A DNA stretch of 64,000 nucleotides from NCBI GenBank assembly GCA_963839475.1, contig CAWIVH010000005.1:62001-126000 (forward strand), given 5' to 3'. Shown here piece after piece: positions 17,762 to 26,483 of this stretch. How positions within the stretch are numbered: position 1 is the stretch's first letter; each line of letters opens with the position of its first letter. A program made the position numbers and the translations under genes. The notes below the pieces were generated by a model. The model had not been told where the DNA came from. It worked only from the letters and a program-made list of their open reading frames with translations, and made no database searches. The stretch is from CAWIVH01 sp963839475 (lineage in GTDB: Bacteria > Acidobacteriota > UBA6911).

Positions 17762-18613
17762 CTAAAAGAGAATCCCGTGCAGCAGCGATGCCAAAACGGA
17801 AAGAGCGGTCGCGGTCATCAAGCCGATAGCGATCATGGAATGGCCGATTGTCTCCGGCTTGAAAGGATCCAGGACACGGGCGACGACATAGCCGCCAACG
17901 AAGCCCCCGAGGTGAGCGTAGTTGTCGATTCCAGGCATCACAAGGCCGAAAACAAACATCACCACGGCATACCCCATGGCCTGGCCACGAATTTGGCTGC
18001 TGCCGCTGCGGCGCCCATAAAACACGAGAGCTCCCAAAAGCCCGAATATCGGCGCGGAAGCTCCGATCGTAAACCTCGCCCCCTGAAAAACCGGCAAGGG
18101 AATAAGCGGCGCAAAAGCGCCGGCGAAGCTGCTGAGCGCGAACCCGCAGATGGATGAAACGGTGTAAATGATGGCCATCCGCGGCATTCCGTATAGCTCA
18201 CCCGCGGCCGGGGCAAGCTGCCGGACCCACATCAGGTTAAATACGATATGAAGCAGTCCGCCGTGCAGCCATCCCGCGCTGAGGACTGTCCACCAACGGC
18301 CATAGCCAAATACGGGCAAGGCTCCGCTGGCGCCGAAGCGAAAGAGGCTGTGGAGGCTGGGAGAGAGAATGTTGAGCCCGCTCATGCCGATGCCCTTGAT
18401 ATCCACCAGCAGGGTTGCCAGATAAAGTGCCGCGCATCCCCAGACCACGAAAGTCGTAAATCCCAGTTCATGCCCCAACCGCCTCAGGAACGGGGCAAAG
18501 CCGAACATACCGGGATTCTTCCGCCCGCAGTTCAGGCAGACTTCGTCTTGAACTCCCACCAACTTGCCACAGGAAGCGCAAAGTACCGCCCCACTTTTTT
18601 TTCTTCCAAACAT
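17762..18613 (-). CDS. Rhomboid intramembrane serine protease with N-terminal zinc ribbon
   Basis: A 283-residue membrane protein. Residues 12-29 form a CxxC...CxxC zinc ribbon (CASC and CLNC). The rhomboid core follows with WLHGGLLHIVFNLMWV (116-130), the catalytic serine in GASAPIFG (Ser186) and the catalytic histidine in NYAHLGGFVGG (His234), all in about six or seven membrane segments. Rhomboids cleave membrane helices; the ribbon may bind a partner or nucleic acid. I chose 18613 over a longer frame to 18676 because GGGGGTGG lies just before this ATG. It is divergent from the GH95-like gene. Confidence 0.9.
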   Translation of the reverse strand: MFGRKKSGAVLCASCGKLVGVQDEVCLNCGRKNPGMFGFAPFLRRLGHELGFTTFVVWGCAALYLATLLVDIKGIGMSGLNILSPSLHSLFRFGASGALPVFGYGRWWTVLSAGWLHGGLLHIVFNLMWVRQLAPAAGELYGMPRMAIIYTVSSICGFALSSFAGAFAPLIPLPVFQGARFTIGASAPIFGLLGALVFYGRRSGSSQIRGQAMGYAVVMFVFGLVMPGIDNYAHLGGFVGGYVVARVLDPFKPETIGHSMIAIGLMTATALSVLASLLHGILF

Positions 18614-18753
18614 CCCACCCCCAGTCCATGAATTTGAAGTGTATCTAAAAGCCGGGACCGAATCACGACTTTCCACAGAGCCTCTTTCATGCTTCGCGGT
18701 TCAAACCTTGCTCTGGTCCAAAGCGATGTTAAACTCGGTCCGCGAGGTGATTC

Positions 18754-21246
18754 ATGAAACGGACCAGTCGCAGAACCTTCATCAAAGCCACAACGGGAAC
18801 AGTGGCGGTGGCCTCTTCGGTTCCACGTTTGATGCCGGCTGATTCACGCGCCCTCGATGGATTCCAGATCGCCGCCCGCCACGCCCTTGTTCGAACGATT
18901 CCTACGCCCGATTTTTTCGAAGGGATGCTGCTGGGAAATGGAGATGTCGGAGTCTGCGCAACCGTTCGCCCCGACGCTTTGGGGCTCCACATCGGCAAGG
19001 AGGATTCATGGGATATCCGCGTCAGCGAAGAGCATTACCGGGAAGTACTGCCGTTTGACCGACTGATGGAACTCTGGAAGCGCGCCGGGGAGGAAGCCAA
19101 GCGGGATGGCAAGCCCGATATGATCCATCTTGAAAACAGCATTCCCGAGCTGCGGAAATACAACGAAAAGGTCACGGAGTCCTACCGGAAACCCTGGCCA
19201 CGTCCTTGGCCCTGCGGGATACTCTGGATTCATTGGGATCCGCGAAAAGTCCGGTTGATCCGGCAAACCCTGGATCCTTCCTGCGGCATTCTTACCTTGG
19301 ATCTGGAATGCAGTGACCTGAAGGGGAAGGTCTGGAATTCGCAAATTCTTTGCCTGGTATCATGGGGTACAAACCACATCCACTTGAGCAGCACTGCCGA
19401 TGTGCCGGTGGACTCCATCGCTTATTATCCGAATCGGGAGAAAGAGGCCGGGCTGCCTGATCCGGCTACGACCGGCGGAGTCAATGCTGGCGCCGCCTGG
19501 TTCACATGCTTTCAGCATTTTCCGGCCCTTGCGCCATCAGCCGAACAGCCTCATCCCCCGCAATCCGATCTGGATCGTAATTTTTCGCTGCACGGCTGGG
19601 TGCAAGGCGAGTGGAACCTCGCATCCTCAGCGGGACGGCAGGTCCTGAGCCGACCAGGAATGGAGGCAGTCAGAGTTGATTTAACCCTTTTCACTTCCAG
19701 GGATCACAAGGACAGTGCATCTCATGCCGCCGGAGAAGTTTTGCGCCTTTCGCAGTACCCTGTTTCGCGCATTCGGCAGGAGGCAGAAGCGCATTGGAAG
19801 ACATTCTGGTCCCGTTCCGCGGTCCTTCTTCAGGACAAGGAACTCGAAAGGCTCTGGTACCACAACCAATATTTCCTGGCCTGCTGCCTGCGTGAAGGAA
19901 AGGTCGCTCCGGGGCTTTTCGGCAACTGGACCAGCGGGAAAATCGGCACAGCCTGGCATGGCGACTACCACATGAACTACAACACCCAACAGGTTTTCTG
20001 GGGTGTTTTTTCCAGCAACCACGCGGACCAGCACCTGCCGTACGTCGAGTTGGTGGAGAGTTTGCTCCCCATGGCGGAAGATTTTGCCAGGGAGAAAATG
20101 GGGATGCCGGGCGCTTTTTTCCCGCATTCGGCCTACCCTGTCCCCAGTCGTACGATGCCCTATCCGGCGCTCCCATGGGGCTATGAAATCTGCGAGACCC
20201 CCTGGACCGTGCAGAGCCTCTGGTGGCACTACCTTTATACGCAGGACATTTCGTATCTTCGCCGTGTCTACCCCCTGCTGCTTGCGGCCTGCAGATTTGT
20301 CTCGGCTTATTTGAAACCGGAAGCTGATGGGAAATATCATGTAGTCCCGACGGTTTCCCCCGAGAATTGGGGCTGCACTGTCGATTTCCGGCTCAACCGG
20401 GACTGCATCATGGATCTGGCGCTGATCGCCTTTCTTCTGGACGCCGGCGTCGAAGCCTCCCGGATCCTTTCGCTGGATTCCGGCGAGGCGGCGCGATGGA
20501 GGGATATCCGCTCGCGCCTGGCTCCGTATCCAAAAATCGAGGGTCCCTACGGCGAGGTTTGGCTGGACGTTCTCGGGGCCCCTGCCGAGTTTATTTACAA
20601 TGTTCCGGTGACCCTGGCCCCGGTTTTTCCGGGCGAACAGGTCGGGCTGCATTCGCCTCCGGAAGAACTTGAGTTTGCCCGGCGGAGCGCCAGGCTGGTG
20701 CGGCTCGAAGGGGGGAACGATCTCGTGTACCAACCCCTCATCCGCGCAAGGCTGGGAATCCTCGACCTGGAATGGTTTAAGAACGAAGTCCGGTATTGCA
20801 GCCTTCCGAACGGCATCTGCAACGATCGCGTGCGTCAGATTGGAGGGCGATACTCTGATCAGACGAATCCCGATTTTATGATGAAAATGGGGGTTTGGAT
20901 CGAGAACCTTTCGTTGCCGGCTGTGCTCAATGAATGTATGCTTCAGAGCTATCGGGGGACGATACGGTTGTTCCCCAATGCAGAGGGGCTGGGGCCGGCT
21001 CAATTCTCTGGTTTGCGAACTGTCGGCGCTTTTCTTGTCAGTGCCGTCTGGGATGGCCGCAGCGTGACCAATCTTGAACTCCTGAGCGAAAAGGGCGGGG
21101 TTGTCCGCATAGTAAATCCCTGGGAGACCGACAAGATCGCGGTGAAACGGCTGAGAGACTCCGCAGCGATTGCGTACCGGTATGAAAAAGGTGTCCTGAC
21201 TTTCAATACTTCTGCGGGGGACCGATATACACTTGGTCGGGCTTGA
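18754..21246 (+). CDS. Exported GH95-like glycoside hydrolase (alpha-L-fucosidase family)
   Basis: An 830-residue protein beginning MKRTSRRTFIKATTGTVAV, a twin-arginine signal, so it is exported folded. The body follows the GH95 order: N-terminal beta domain, linker, and an (alpha/alpha)6 barrel with AWHGDYHMNYNTQQVFW (two Asn near 408 and 410 that position the water in AfcA) and VSPENWG (Glu near 536, the general acid position). The usual C-terminal DGNFG segment near the expected base is replaced by MGVWIENLSL. The enzyme therefore may act on another alpha-linked sugar or be altered in mechanism. It is alone, upstream of the ABC module and on the same strand. Confidence 0.78.
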   Translation: MKRTSRRTFIKATTGTVAVASSVPRLMPADSRALDGFQIAARHALVRTIPTPDFFEGMLLGNGDVGVCATVRPDALGLHIGKEDSWDIRVSEEHYREVLPFDRLMELWKRAGEEAKRDGKPDMIHLENSIPELRKYNEKVTESYRKPWPRPWPCGILWIHWDPRKVRLIRQTLDPSCGILTLDLECSDLKGKVWNSQILCLVSWGTNHIHLSSTADVPVDSIAYYPNREKEAGLPDPATTGGVNAGAAWFTCFQHFPALAPSAEQPHPPQSDLDRNFSLHGWVQGEWNLASSAGRQVLSRPGMEAVRVDLTLFTSRDHKDSASHAAGEVLRLSQYPVSRIRQEAEAHWKTFWSRSAVLLQDKELERLWYHNQYFLACCLREGKVAPGLFGNWTSGKIGTAWHGDYHMNYNTQQVFWGVFSSNHADQHLPYVELVESLLPMAEDFAREKMGMPGAFFPHSAYPVPSRTMPYPALPWGYEICETPWTVQSLWWHYLYTQDISYLRRVYPLLLAACRFVSAYLKPEADGKYHVVPTVSPENWGCTVDFRLNRDCIMDLALIAFLLDAGVEASRILSLDSGEAARWRDIRSRLAPYPKIEGPYGEVWLDVLGAPAEFIYNVPVTLAPVFPGEQVGLHSPPEELEFARRSARLVRLEGGNDLVYQPLIRARLGILDLEWFKNEVRYCSLPNGICNDRVRQIGGRYSDQTNPDFMMKMGVWIENLSLPAVLNECMLQSYRGTIRLFPNAEGLGPAQFSGLRTVGAFLVSAVWDGRSVTNLELLSEKGGVVRIVNPWETDKIAVKRLRDSAAIAYRYEKGVLTFNTSAGDRYTLGRA

Positions 21247-21323
21247 TGCAGGCATGACCGGGATAAAACCAGAATAAATCCATTTCTCCAAGGTATATCC
21301 CGCTGAGTTGTATCCGAGATTTG

Positions 21324-21353
21324 TTGACAGCGGGGCAATAGTTTTTCTAGTGT
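21324..21353 (+). promoter_or_regulatory. Candidate promoter for the 21.4-29.9 kb module
   Basis: TTGACA at 21324-21329 is a perfect -35, with a weak -10 TAGTGT at 21348-21353 (18-base spacer). The first likely start codon is at 21362, so transcription would begin almost at the start codon. No ribosome-binding site is visible there. Confidence 0.4.
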
Positions 21354-21361
21354 CTATCCAT

Positions 21362-22186
21362 ATGATGCCTTCTTGGCTTTCTTCGATTCGCGGACAAGTG
21401 CCCAGGGGAATTTCCTTCGCTCTCGGCCTGATCCCAATTGCAGCCCTGATTTTGTTCTGGTGGTTCTTGACACGGGGAGCGCCCGAGGAAAGAGTCCTCG
21501 GGCCGACGATCTTGCCCAGCCCTACGGAAGTGATTTCGAGCCTTGGTGAGCTCCTCACCTCCCGCGATCAGGACAGCCGGACTTTGTTCGACCATATCGG
21601 GATCAGCCTGAAGCGGGTGGGGTTGGGATTTCTCCTGGCGCTGCTGATCGTAGTCCCGCTTGGAATCCTGATGGGGGCTTATGGCAGCATGCGCGCGATG
21701 TTCGATCCGTGCGTGACAGCAAGCGGGTATATCCCGATTGCGACTCTGGTGCCGCTGACCATGTCCTGGTTCGGGTTGGACGAAATCCAGAAAGTTGTTT
21801 TCCTGGGAATGGCTTTCGGGATTTATCTGCTGCCGCTGGTCATTTCCGCGATCGACACAGTGCCCGATGTCTATTTAAGAACAGCCTACACCCTGGGTGC
21901 GAGGCGCTGGCAGGTCATCCTGCGTGTGCTTGTTCCTGTCGCACTGCCCGAAATCTGGCATTCCATGCGTCTTGCGTTCGGGATCGGATGGACCTACCTC
22001 GTACTGGCCGAAGTGGTTGTCAAGGCTGGCGGGCTCGGCGATCTGATCGATACGGCGCGACGCAGGGCTAATTCGGGCCGAGTTTACCTGGTAATCGTGG
22101 TGATCACCCTGATCGCATGGGTAGCCGACCTGCTCTGGGTCCGGGCAGGATCTCTATTGTTCCCTTACCGGCGGAGTCGATCGTGA
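21362..22186 (+). CDS. ABC transporter permease, NitT/TauT type
   Basis: A 274-residue inner-membrane permease with about six hydrophobic segments. The EAA-type loop AYTLGARRWQVILRVLVPVALPEI, which docks with the ATPase, is clear, and the LPSPTEVISSL segment near the N-terminus is typical of SsuC/TauC-like permeases. The substrate (nitrate, sulfonate, phosphate or other) cannot be read. The frame is open upstream to a TTG at 21308, but the paired ATG codons at 21362 and 21365 are better placed. Its stop overlaps the ATPase start in a GTGA arrangement, so this is the head of an operon. Confidence 0.88.
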   Translation: MMPSWLSSIRGQVPRGISFALGLIPIAALILFWWFLTRGAPEERVLGPTILPSPTEVISSLGELLTSRDQDSRTLFDHIGISLKRVGLGFLLALLIVVPLGILMGAYGSMRAMFDPCVTASGYIPIATLVPLTMSWFGLDEIQKVVFLGMAFGIYLLPLVISAIDTVPDVYLRTAYTLGARRWQVILRVLVPVALPEIWHSMRLAFGIGWTYLVLAEVVVKAGGLGDLIDTARRRANSGRVYLVIVVITLIAWVADLLWVRAGSLLFPYRRSRS

Positions 22187-23046
22187 GCGCTGCGGCCGCG
22201 TCAAAATCAATCCCGATTGTCGAGTTTCGCAACGTCACCGTCCGGTTCAATCAATTCACGGCACTGAATGACATTTCCTTCGCGATTGAAGATATTCCAA
22301 ATCAGGGTGAATTTATCGCCATGATCGGGCCTTCAGGTTGCGGGAAGAGCACCGTATTGAACCTGATCGCCGGATTCCTCGAGCCAACGGAGGGTGAGGT
22401 ACTGGTGCACGGCAACAGGGTTCAAGGCCCGGGCCTTGATCGGGGCATGATTTTCCAGCAATACAGCTCATTCCCCCACCTGACGGTTCTCGAAAACGTG
22501 CTCTTCGGGCTGAGGCTGAATCATCGGCAATTGGGTCTGGATAATGGGGCTTGCCTGGCAAGGGCTGAGGATCTGATCGGGCAGGTCGGCCTCTCGGCGC
22601 ACAGGGAAAAGTACCCCCACCAGCTGTCCGGCGGGCAGCAGCAAAGGGTGGCCATTGCACGTTCCCTGGCCATGGAGCCGAAGATCCTGCTGATGGATGA
22701 GCCTTTTTCGGCCCTGGACGAGCCAACCCGGCTTGAAATGCAAGAATTGGTCGTCGAACTCTGGCACCGAATCCAGCCGACGATATTTTGCGTTACCCAC
22801 AGTGTGACTGAGGCGGTATATCTTGGCGATCGGGTATGGATTTTTTCTCCCGTGCCGGGTCAGATAGCCTATGATATTCGTGAGGCCATTCCGCCTTCCG
22901 TTGGCGTGCCGCCTCTCGTGGCTCAGGAAAAGCCGGATTTCAAGAAGGCAGTGTATGTGGTCACCGAAGCCTTCCGGCGGGTATCGGAAGGCCTTGCGAG
23001 GAAAGATCCCAACTCAAGCCATCAATCGCCGCAGGTGCGTGCATGA
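22183..23046 (+). CDS. ABC transporter ATP-binding protein, NitT/TauT type
   Basis: A 287-residue ABC ATPase: Walker A GPSGCGKST, Q-loop in IFQQYSSFPHL, signature LSGGQQQRVAIARSLAMEP, Walker B ILLMDEPFSALDE and the switch His in CVTHSVTEAVYL. The GTG start at 22183 overlaps the permease stop and gives a normal N-terminus (VEFRNVTVRF); a longer frame from 22117 would run inside the permease gene. The stop overlaps the next start as ATGA at 23043-23046. It partners with the permease, with the solute-binding function most likely supplied by the OmpA-fused protein at 27364. Confidence 0.93.
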   Translation: MSAAAASKSIPIVEFRNVTVRFNQFTALNDISFAIEDIPNQGEFIAMIGPSGCGKSTVLNLIAGFLEPTEGEVLVHGNRVQGPGLDRGMIFQQYSSFPHLTVLENVLFGLRLNHRQLGLDNGACLARAEDLIGQVGLSAHREKYPHQLSGGQQQRVAIARSLAMEPKILLMDEPFSALDEPTRLEMQELVVELWHRIQPTIFCVTHSVTEAVYLGDRVWIFSPVPGQIAYDIREAIPPSVGVPPLVAQEKPDFKKAVYVVTEAFRRVSEGLARKDPNSSHQSPQVRA

Positions 23047-23903
23047 AACCAGGTTTTTCGGATTACCTTCGCGAAGCCTTCAGTGCGCGGCCGATGGGGA
23101 TGTTCATGCCGCCCAACTGGGCCGGACTGGGTCTTTTTGCCTTTCTCGGATTGCTCAACCCCGGCTTCTGGGTCATAGGTCTGGCTCTGGAGCTGACCTA
23201 CCTTGGAGCCCTCGCCTCGAATGATCGATTCCAGCGTCTGGTGGCTGCGAAGCAGCAGTGGTCGGAGCGCCGGAGTTGGCAGGCCAAGGTCGACGAAATG
23301 GTTCGCACCCTCGGGTCCGATGGGCAGCAGCGCTATCGCACTCTCGAGGTCCGTGCGCGCTCCATTCTGGAACAGCAGCTGCGCGGTGCGTCCATAGCGC
23401 CGGGGCTGGAAACCCAGGGAGAGGGTCTGGGACGACTGCTTTGGATATATCTTCGCCTCCTCATCATGCGCCAGGCGATCGAGCGGATTGTGCGAGAAGC
23501 CTCCGACGGAAGCGAGGAAACCACCAGGCTCCAGCAGCGCATCGAGAACCTCAAACTGCGTCTGGACCAGGAGTCTCTGAGCGAGGATCTGCGGAAAAGT
23601 CTGGCAAGTCAGATCGACATTCTTCAACAACGGATTGAAAAAAGGCGCGAGGCAAAGGAAAAGCTGGCGTTTCTGGACGCCGAGCTGACGAGAATCCAGG
23701 AACAGGCGGAACTGGTGCGAGAACAGGCGGTGCTGACGACCGACCCTGAGACCGTTTCCCAGCGCATTGATCAGATCACGGCAACGCTCGGCGGAACATC
23801 TCAGTGGATTTCCGAGCAGCAGAAAATATACGGTGCGGTCGAAGATCTCATGGCGGAGCCGCCGCCGCTATCGGTCAGTGGCCCGGTGAGGCAATCGCAA
23901 TAG
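23043..23903 (+). CDS. Membrane-anchored coiled-coil protein of unknown function
   Basis: A 286-residue protein I do not recognise. Residues about 20-58 are hydrophobic and contain two short membrane segments (WAGLGLFAFLGLL and FWVIGLALELTYLGAL). Most of the rest, especially about 110-235, is charged heptad-rich coiled coil (TTRLQQRIENLKLRLDQE, RRIEKRREAKEKLAFLD). This places a long helical domain in the cytoplasm or periplasm beside the membrane. Overlap with the ABC ATPase gene (ATGA) makes a functional tie likely. It could be a scaffold or a partner of the PspA-like protein. No known family was recognised. Confidence 0.8.
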   Translation: MKPGFSDYLREAFSARPMGMFMPPNWAGLGLFAFLGLLNPGFWVIGLALELTYLGALASNDRFQRLVAAKQQWSERRSWQAKVDEMVRTLGSDGQQRYRTLEVRARSILEQQLRGASIAPGLETQGEGLGRLLWIYLRLLIMRQAIERIVREASDGSEETTRLQQRIENLKLRLDQESLSEDLRKSLASQIDILQQRIEKRREAKEKLAFLDAELTRIQEQAELVREQAVLTTDPETVSQRIDQITATLGGTSQWISEQQKIYGAVEDLMAEPPPLSVSGPVRQSQ

Positions 23904-23961
23904 TTTCTGCCCGGGCATTTCCGTCCAGCCCTCTACCACGCGGCCAACGTAAGGAGAATTC

Positions 23962-25692
23962 ATGGCATCCGAGCTGCCCGCCTGGGCGGGACAAATGAGG
24001 GATCTGTTCAAATCCGGGTCGGTGGCGCAGTTTATACTCCACGGCAATATTTTCGACGTGGTCCCGGCCGCGGCCAATGGAACCCGGCGCTATGTCCCCC
24101 TCAAAGTTTTCCTCGATGAAATCATGTTCGACAAATACGACACAGTCCTTCACTATGACCGCGGCCGGGGGATTCGCGCCAGCCGCGGTGCCGAAGACTG
24201 GGGGGAGTGGCTGAAACAGGCTCTGGGAGACCAGTCGCTATCGCTGATCCAAACGCGCGAACCCGGAGCTGCGATGGAGCTCATCGATCGCTATCTCCTC
24301 CGAACCCTCAACCTCCAGTCGATCAGGGGGAAGGAGGGAAGCGGCCGCAAAATCGCCGTGGTCATTGATTTTGCCGAATTCGTTGTGCCGCGAGGCGACG
24401 CGATCCAGCTGGGCGGCCCTTTCAGTGCCAATGTGGTCAAAGTGCTCGGCTGGGCGAACGATCCTGCCATCCTGCAGTCGAACATTGCCACTATTCTCCT
24501 CACCGAGGGCTTGCACGATCTTAACGAGCTCGTGGTGCAGAATCCCCATGCCGTCGCCCTGCGCCTGCCGCTGCCGGACGAGCCCGAAATGGCCGATTAC
24601 ATCCAATCGCTCGCTGCGACTACCCTTGCCGACCTCCCTGCGAAGTCTGAGGTGCCCATGGATGTTCTCGGGCGGAGGATGTCCGGACTCAGCCGCGTCG
24701 GCGCCCGCACAGTTTTGTCGGTTGCGATCAAAAACGACCGCAAAATCACCCCGGCATGGCTGACCCAGATGAAAAAAGAACAAATCGAACGCGAGTGCCA
24801 GGGGCTGCTCGAGTTCATGGAATCCCCATTTACGCTCGAGAACGTGTCCGGGCTGGATGCCGTAAAAGCCTGGTTGCGCGAAGATATGCAGCTTCTGCGG
24901 CGGGGCCTCTTGCACGCGCTGCCGATGGGCTACCTCATATCCGGGCGGATCGGCACCGGCAAGACCTTCCTGATTCAATGCTGGGCGGGAGAGCTGGGTA
25001 TCCCCTGCGTCGTATTCAAGAACTTCCGCGACCGGTGGGTCGGGGCAACTGAATCCAACCTGGAGAAGATCTTTTCCATCCTGCGTGCCCTGGGGCAAGC
25101 CGTGGTGTTCGTCGACGAGGCAGACCAGGCGGCGGGGAAGCGCGGTGGCGGTGACTCAGACAGCGGCCTTTCCGGCCGCGTATATGCGATGTTGGCCAAA
25201 GAGATGTCCGATACGCGCAATCGCGGCCGGATTATCTGGGTTTTCGCCACCTCACGCCCCGACCTGCTGGAGGTTGACCTGAAACGCCAAGGCCGTCTCG
25301 ATGTGCACATCCCTCTGTTCTCGCCGCAGACTCCGGAAGAGATGAAGGCCTTGCTCCTGTCCGTCTCCCGCAAACTGAAGGTTCCTTTGGCTGAAGCCGA
25401 TCTCCCGGAGATCCCTGCCGGCTTATCCCTTGGAGGAAACGAGATCGAAGGGATCCTTGTGCGTGCTCTCCGCGTTTATGAGCTTGCGCCCGAACCGCGC
25501 CCTCTTCTCAAAGATGTTTTTGCGGGCGTCATGCGAGAGGTTCGTCCCAGCGCCCACACGCGAAAACTCGAATACATGGACTATGTGGCTGTGAAAGAGT
25601 GTACGGATGCCCGGTTTCTCCCTCCGCGCTTCCGGGACCTGGCCCCTGAGGAACTGGAGCAAAGAATCGAAGAGTTACGGAGATTTATTTAA
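23962..25692 (+). CDS. AAA+ ATPase with degenerate first AAA-like domain (Ycf46-like layout)
   Basis: A 576-residue protein. Residues about 300-520 are a classic-clade AAA+ domain: Walker A GRIGTGKT (328-335), Walker B VVFVDEAD (381-388), sensor 1 in FATSRPD (430-433, with Ser where Asn is usual) and the arginine-rich KRQGRLD (441-447). Residues about 15-230 look like an earlier, degenerate AAA-like fold: a Walker-B-like KIAVVIDFAEF and a following TILLTEGLHDLNELVV, but no P-loop. Ycf46-type proteins show the same layout. AAA+ proteins of this clade unfold or disassemble protein assemblies. An AAGGAG lies five bases before the ATG at 23962. The next gene begins three bases after its stop. Confidence 0.88.
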   Translation: MASELPAWAGQMRDLFKSGSVAQFILHGNIFDVVPAAANGTRRYVPLKVFLDEIMFDKYDTVLHYDRGRGIRASRGAEDWGEWLKQALGDQSLSLIQTREPGAAMELIDRYLLRTLNLQSIRGKEGSGRKIAVVIDFAEFVVPRGDAIQLGGPFSANVVKVLGWANDPAILQSNIATILLTEGLHDLNELVVQNPHAVALRLPLPDEPEMADYIQSLAATTLADLPAKSEVPMDVLGRRMSGLSRVGARTVLSVAIKNDRKITPAWLTQMKKEQIERECQGLLEFMESPFTLENVSGLDAVKAWLREDMQLLRRGLLHALPMGYLISGRIGTGKTFLIQCWAGELGIPCVVFKNFRDRWVGATESNLEKIFSILRALGQAVVFVDEADQAAGKRGGGDSDSGLSGRVYAMLAKEMSDTRNRGRIIWVFATSRPDLLEVDLKRQGRLDVHIPLFSPQTPEEMKALLLSVSRKLKVPLAEADLPEIPAGLSLGGNEIEGILVRALRVYELAPEPRPLLKDVFAGVMREVRPSAHTRKLEYMDYVAVKECTDARFLPPRFRDLAPEELEQRIEELRRFI

Positions 25693-25695
25693 GCT

Positions 25696-26340
25696 ATGAA
25701 CCTACTGGAAATGCTGGAATCGCTCGGTGATCGCCTGGGGATTGTTGCCCGAGTGCCGGATTCGGGACCGGTCCATGCCCCCAAAATCGAGATGCGGGTA
25801 ATAACCCTTACAGACCTTACTTCGGAGATACGCCGCGATGAAATCAAGTCCCTGGCGGATCAGCCGGCAGAGCTCTCCGTTCCCTTCGAGAAGGTGATCG
25901 AAGCGGCCGGCATCCCGGCCCAGCCGCACGGGTGGACCATAGAGAAGCTGCGCCAGCTGCTTCGGTCCGATGCATTCAACGGACTGGCTCAAGACCAGGC
26001 GCAGCTTCGTATCCTCGGTGTTCTTGGGGAAGAGAAAGTGAATCCGGAGGATCTGGTTCGCGATGCCGTTTCGCGGGACCAGGCTCTCGATGCGTTTGAA
26101 AAATTCGCCCGGAAAAAAATGGACGATCGCCTCATTGCCAGAAAACGCCGGCTGGCTGAAATCGAGAGCCAGATCGCCGACCTGCACGCGGAGGCGGCCA
26201 AGCTCAACGACCAGTCGCAAGATGACGCAGCCCGGTGGAAAGAATGGCGCCGGCAGAAGCGGGAACGGGAGCGCGATCTGGCATGGTGTGTCGGTTACCT
26301 GATCGACAAACCGGTGATAACGACCGACGACAAGGATTGA
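25696..26340 (+). CDS. Unknown protein with C-terminal coiled coil
   Basis: A 214-residue protein I do not recognise. Residues about 1-125 are a mixed fold (a strand at EMRVITLTDLTSEI, a helical PFEKVIEAAGIPAQ and IEKLRQLLRSD). The C-terminal part, about 140-200, is charged helix with heptads (KRRLAEIESQIADLHAEAAKLND). It has no membrane segment or signal peptide, so it is cytoplasmic. It starts three bases after the AAA+ stop, which suggests that it is made with the ATPase and may be its adaptor. Confidence 0.75.
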   Translation: MNLLEMLESLGDRLGIVARVPDSGPVHAPKIEMRVITLTDLTSEIRRDEIKSLADQPAELSVPFEKVIEAAGIPAQPHGWTIEKLRQLLRSDAFNGLAQDQAQLRILGVLGEEKVNPEDLVRDAVSRDQALDAFEKFARKKMDDRLIARKRRLAEIESQIADLHAEAAKLNDQSQDDAARWKEWRRQKRERERDLAWCVGYLIDKPVITTDDKD

Positions 26341-26483
26341 GATCCGGGCCGGCAGCCTGACGGAACCGGTTTGGGGAGATAAACATGATGGCCTGCCGGT
26401 GCCTTTATGCCCTAGAATGGGACGAATATTTTGGCTTCGGCAGTGTACTTCAATTCAACTCCAACGAATGAATGGAGATCGCG

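Noticed and set aside
19681..21558. A 625-residue open frame on the minus strand
   Set aside because: It is opposite the GH95-like and permease genes, whose motifs are clear; the antisense frame arises from codon bias and shows no domain.
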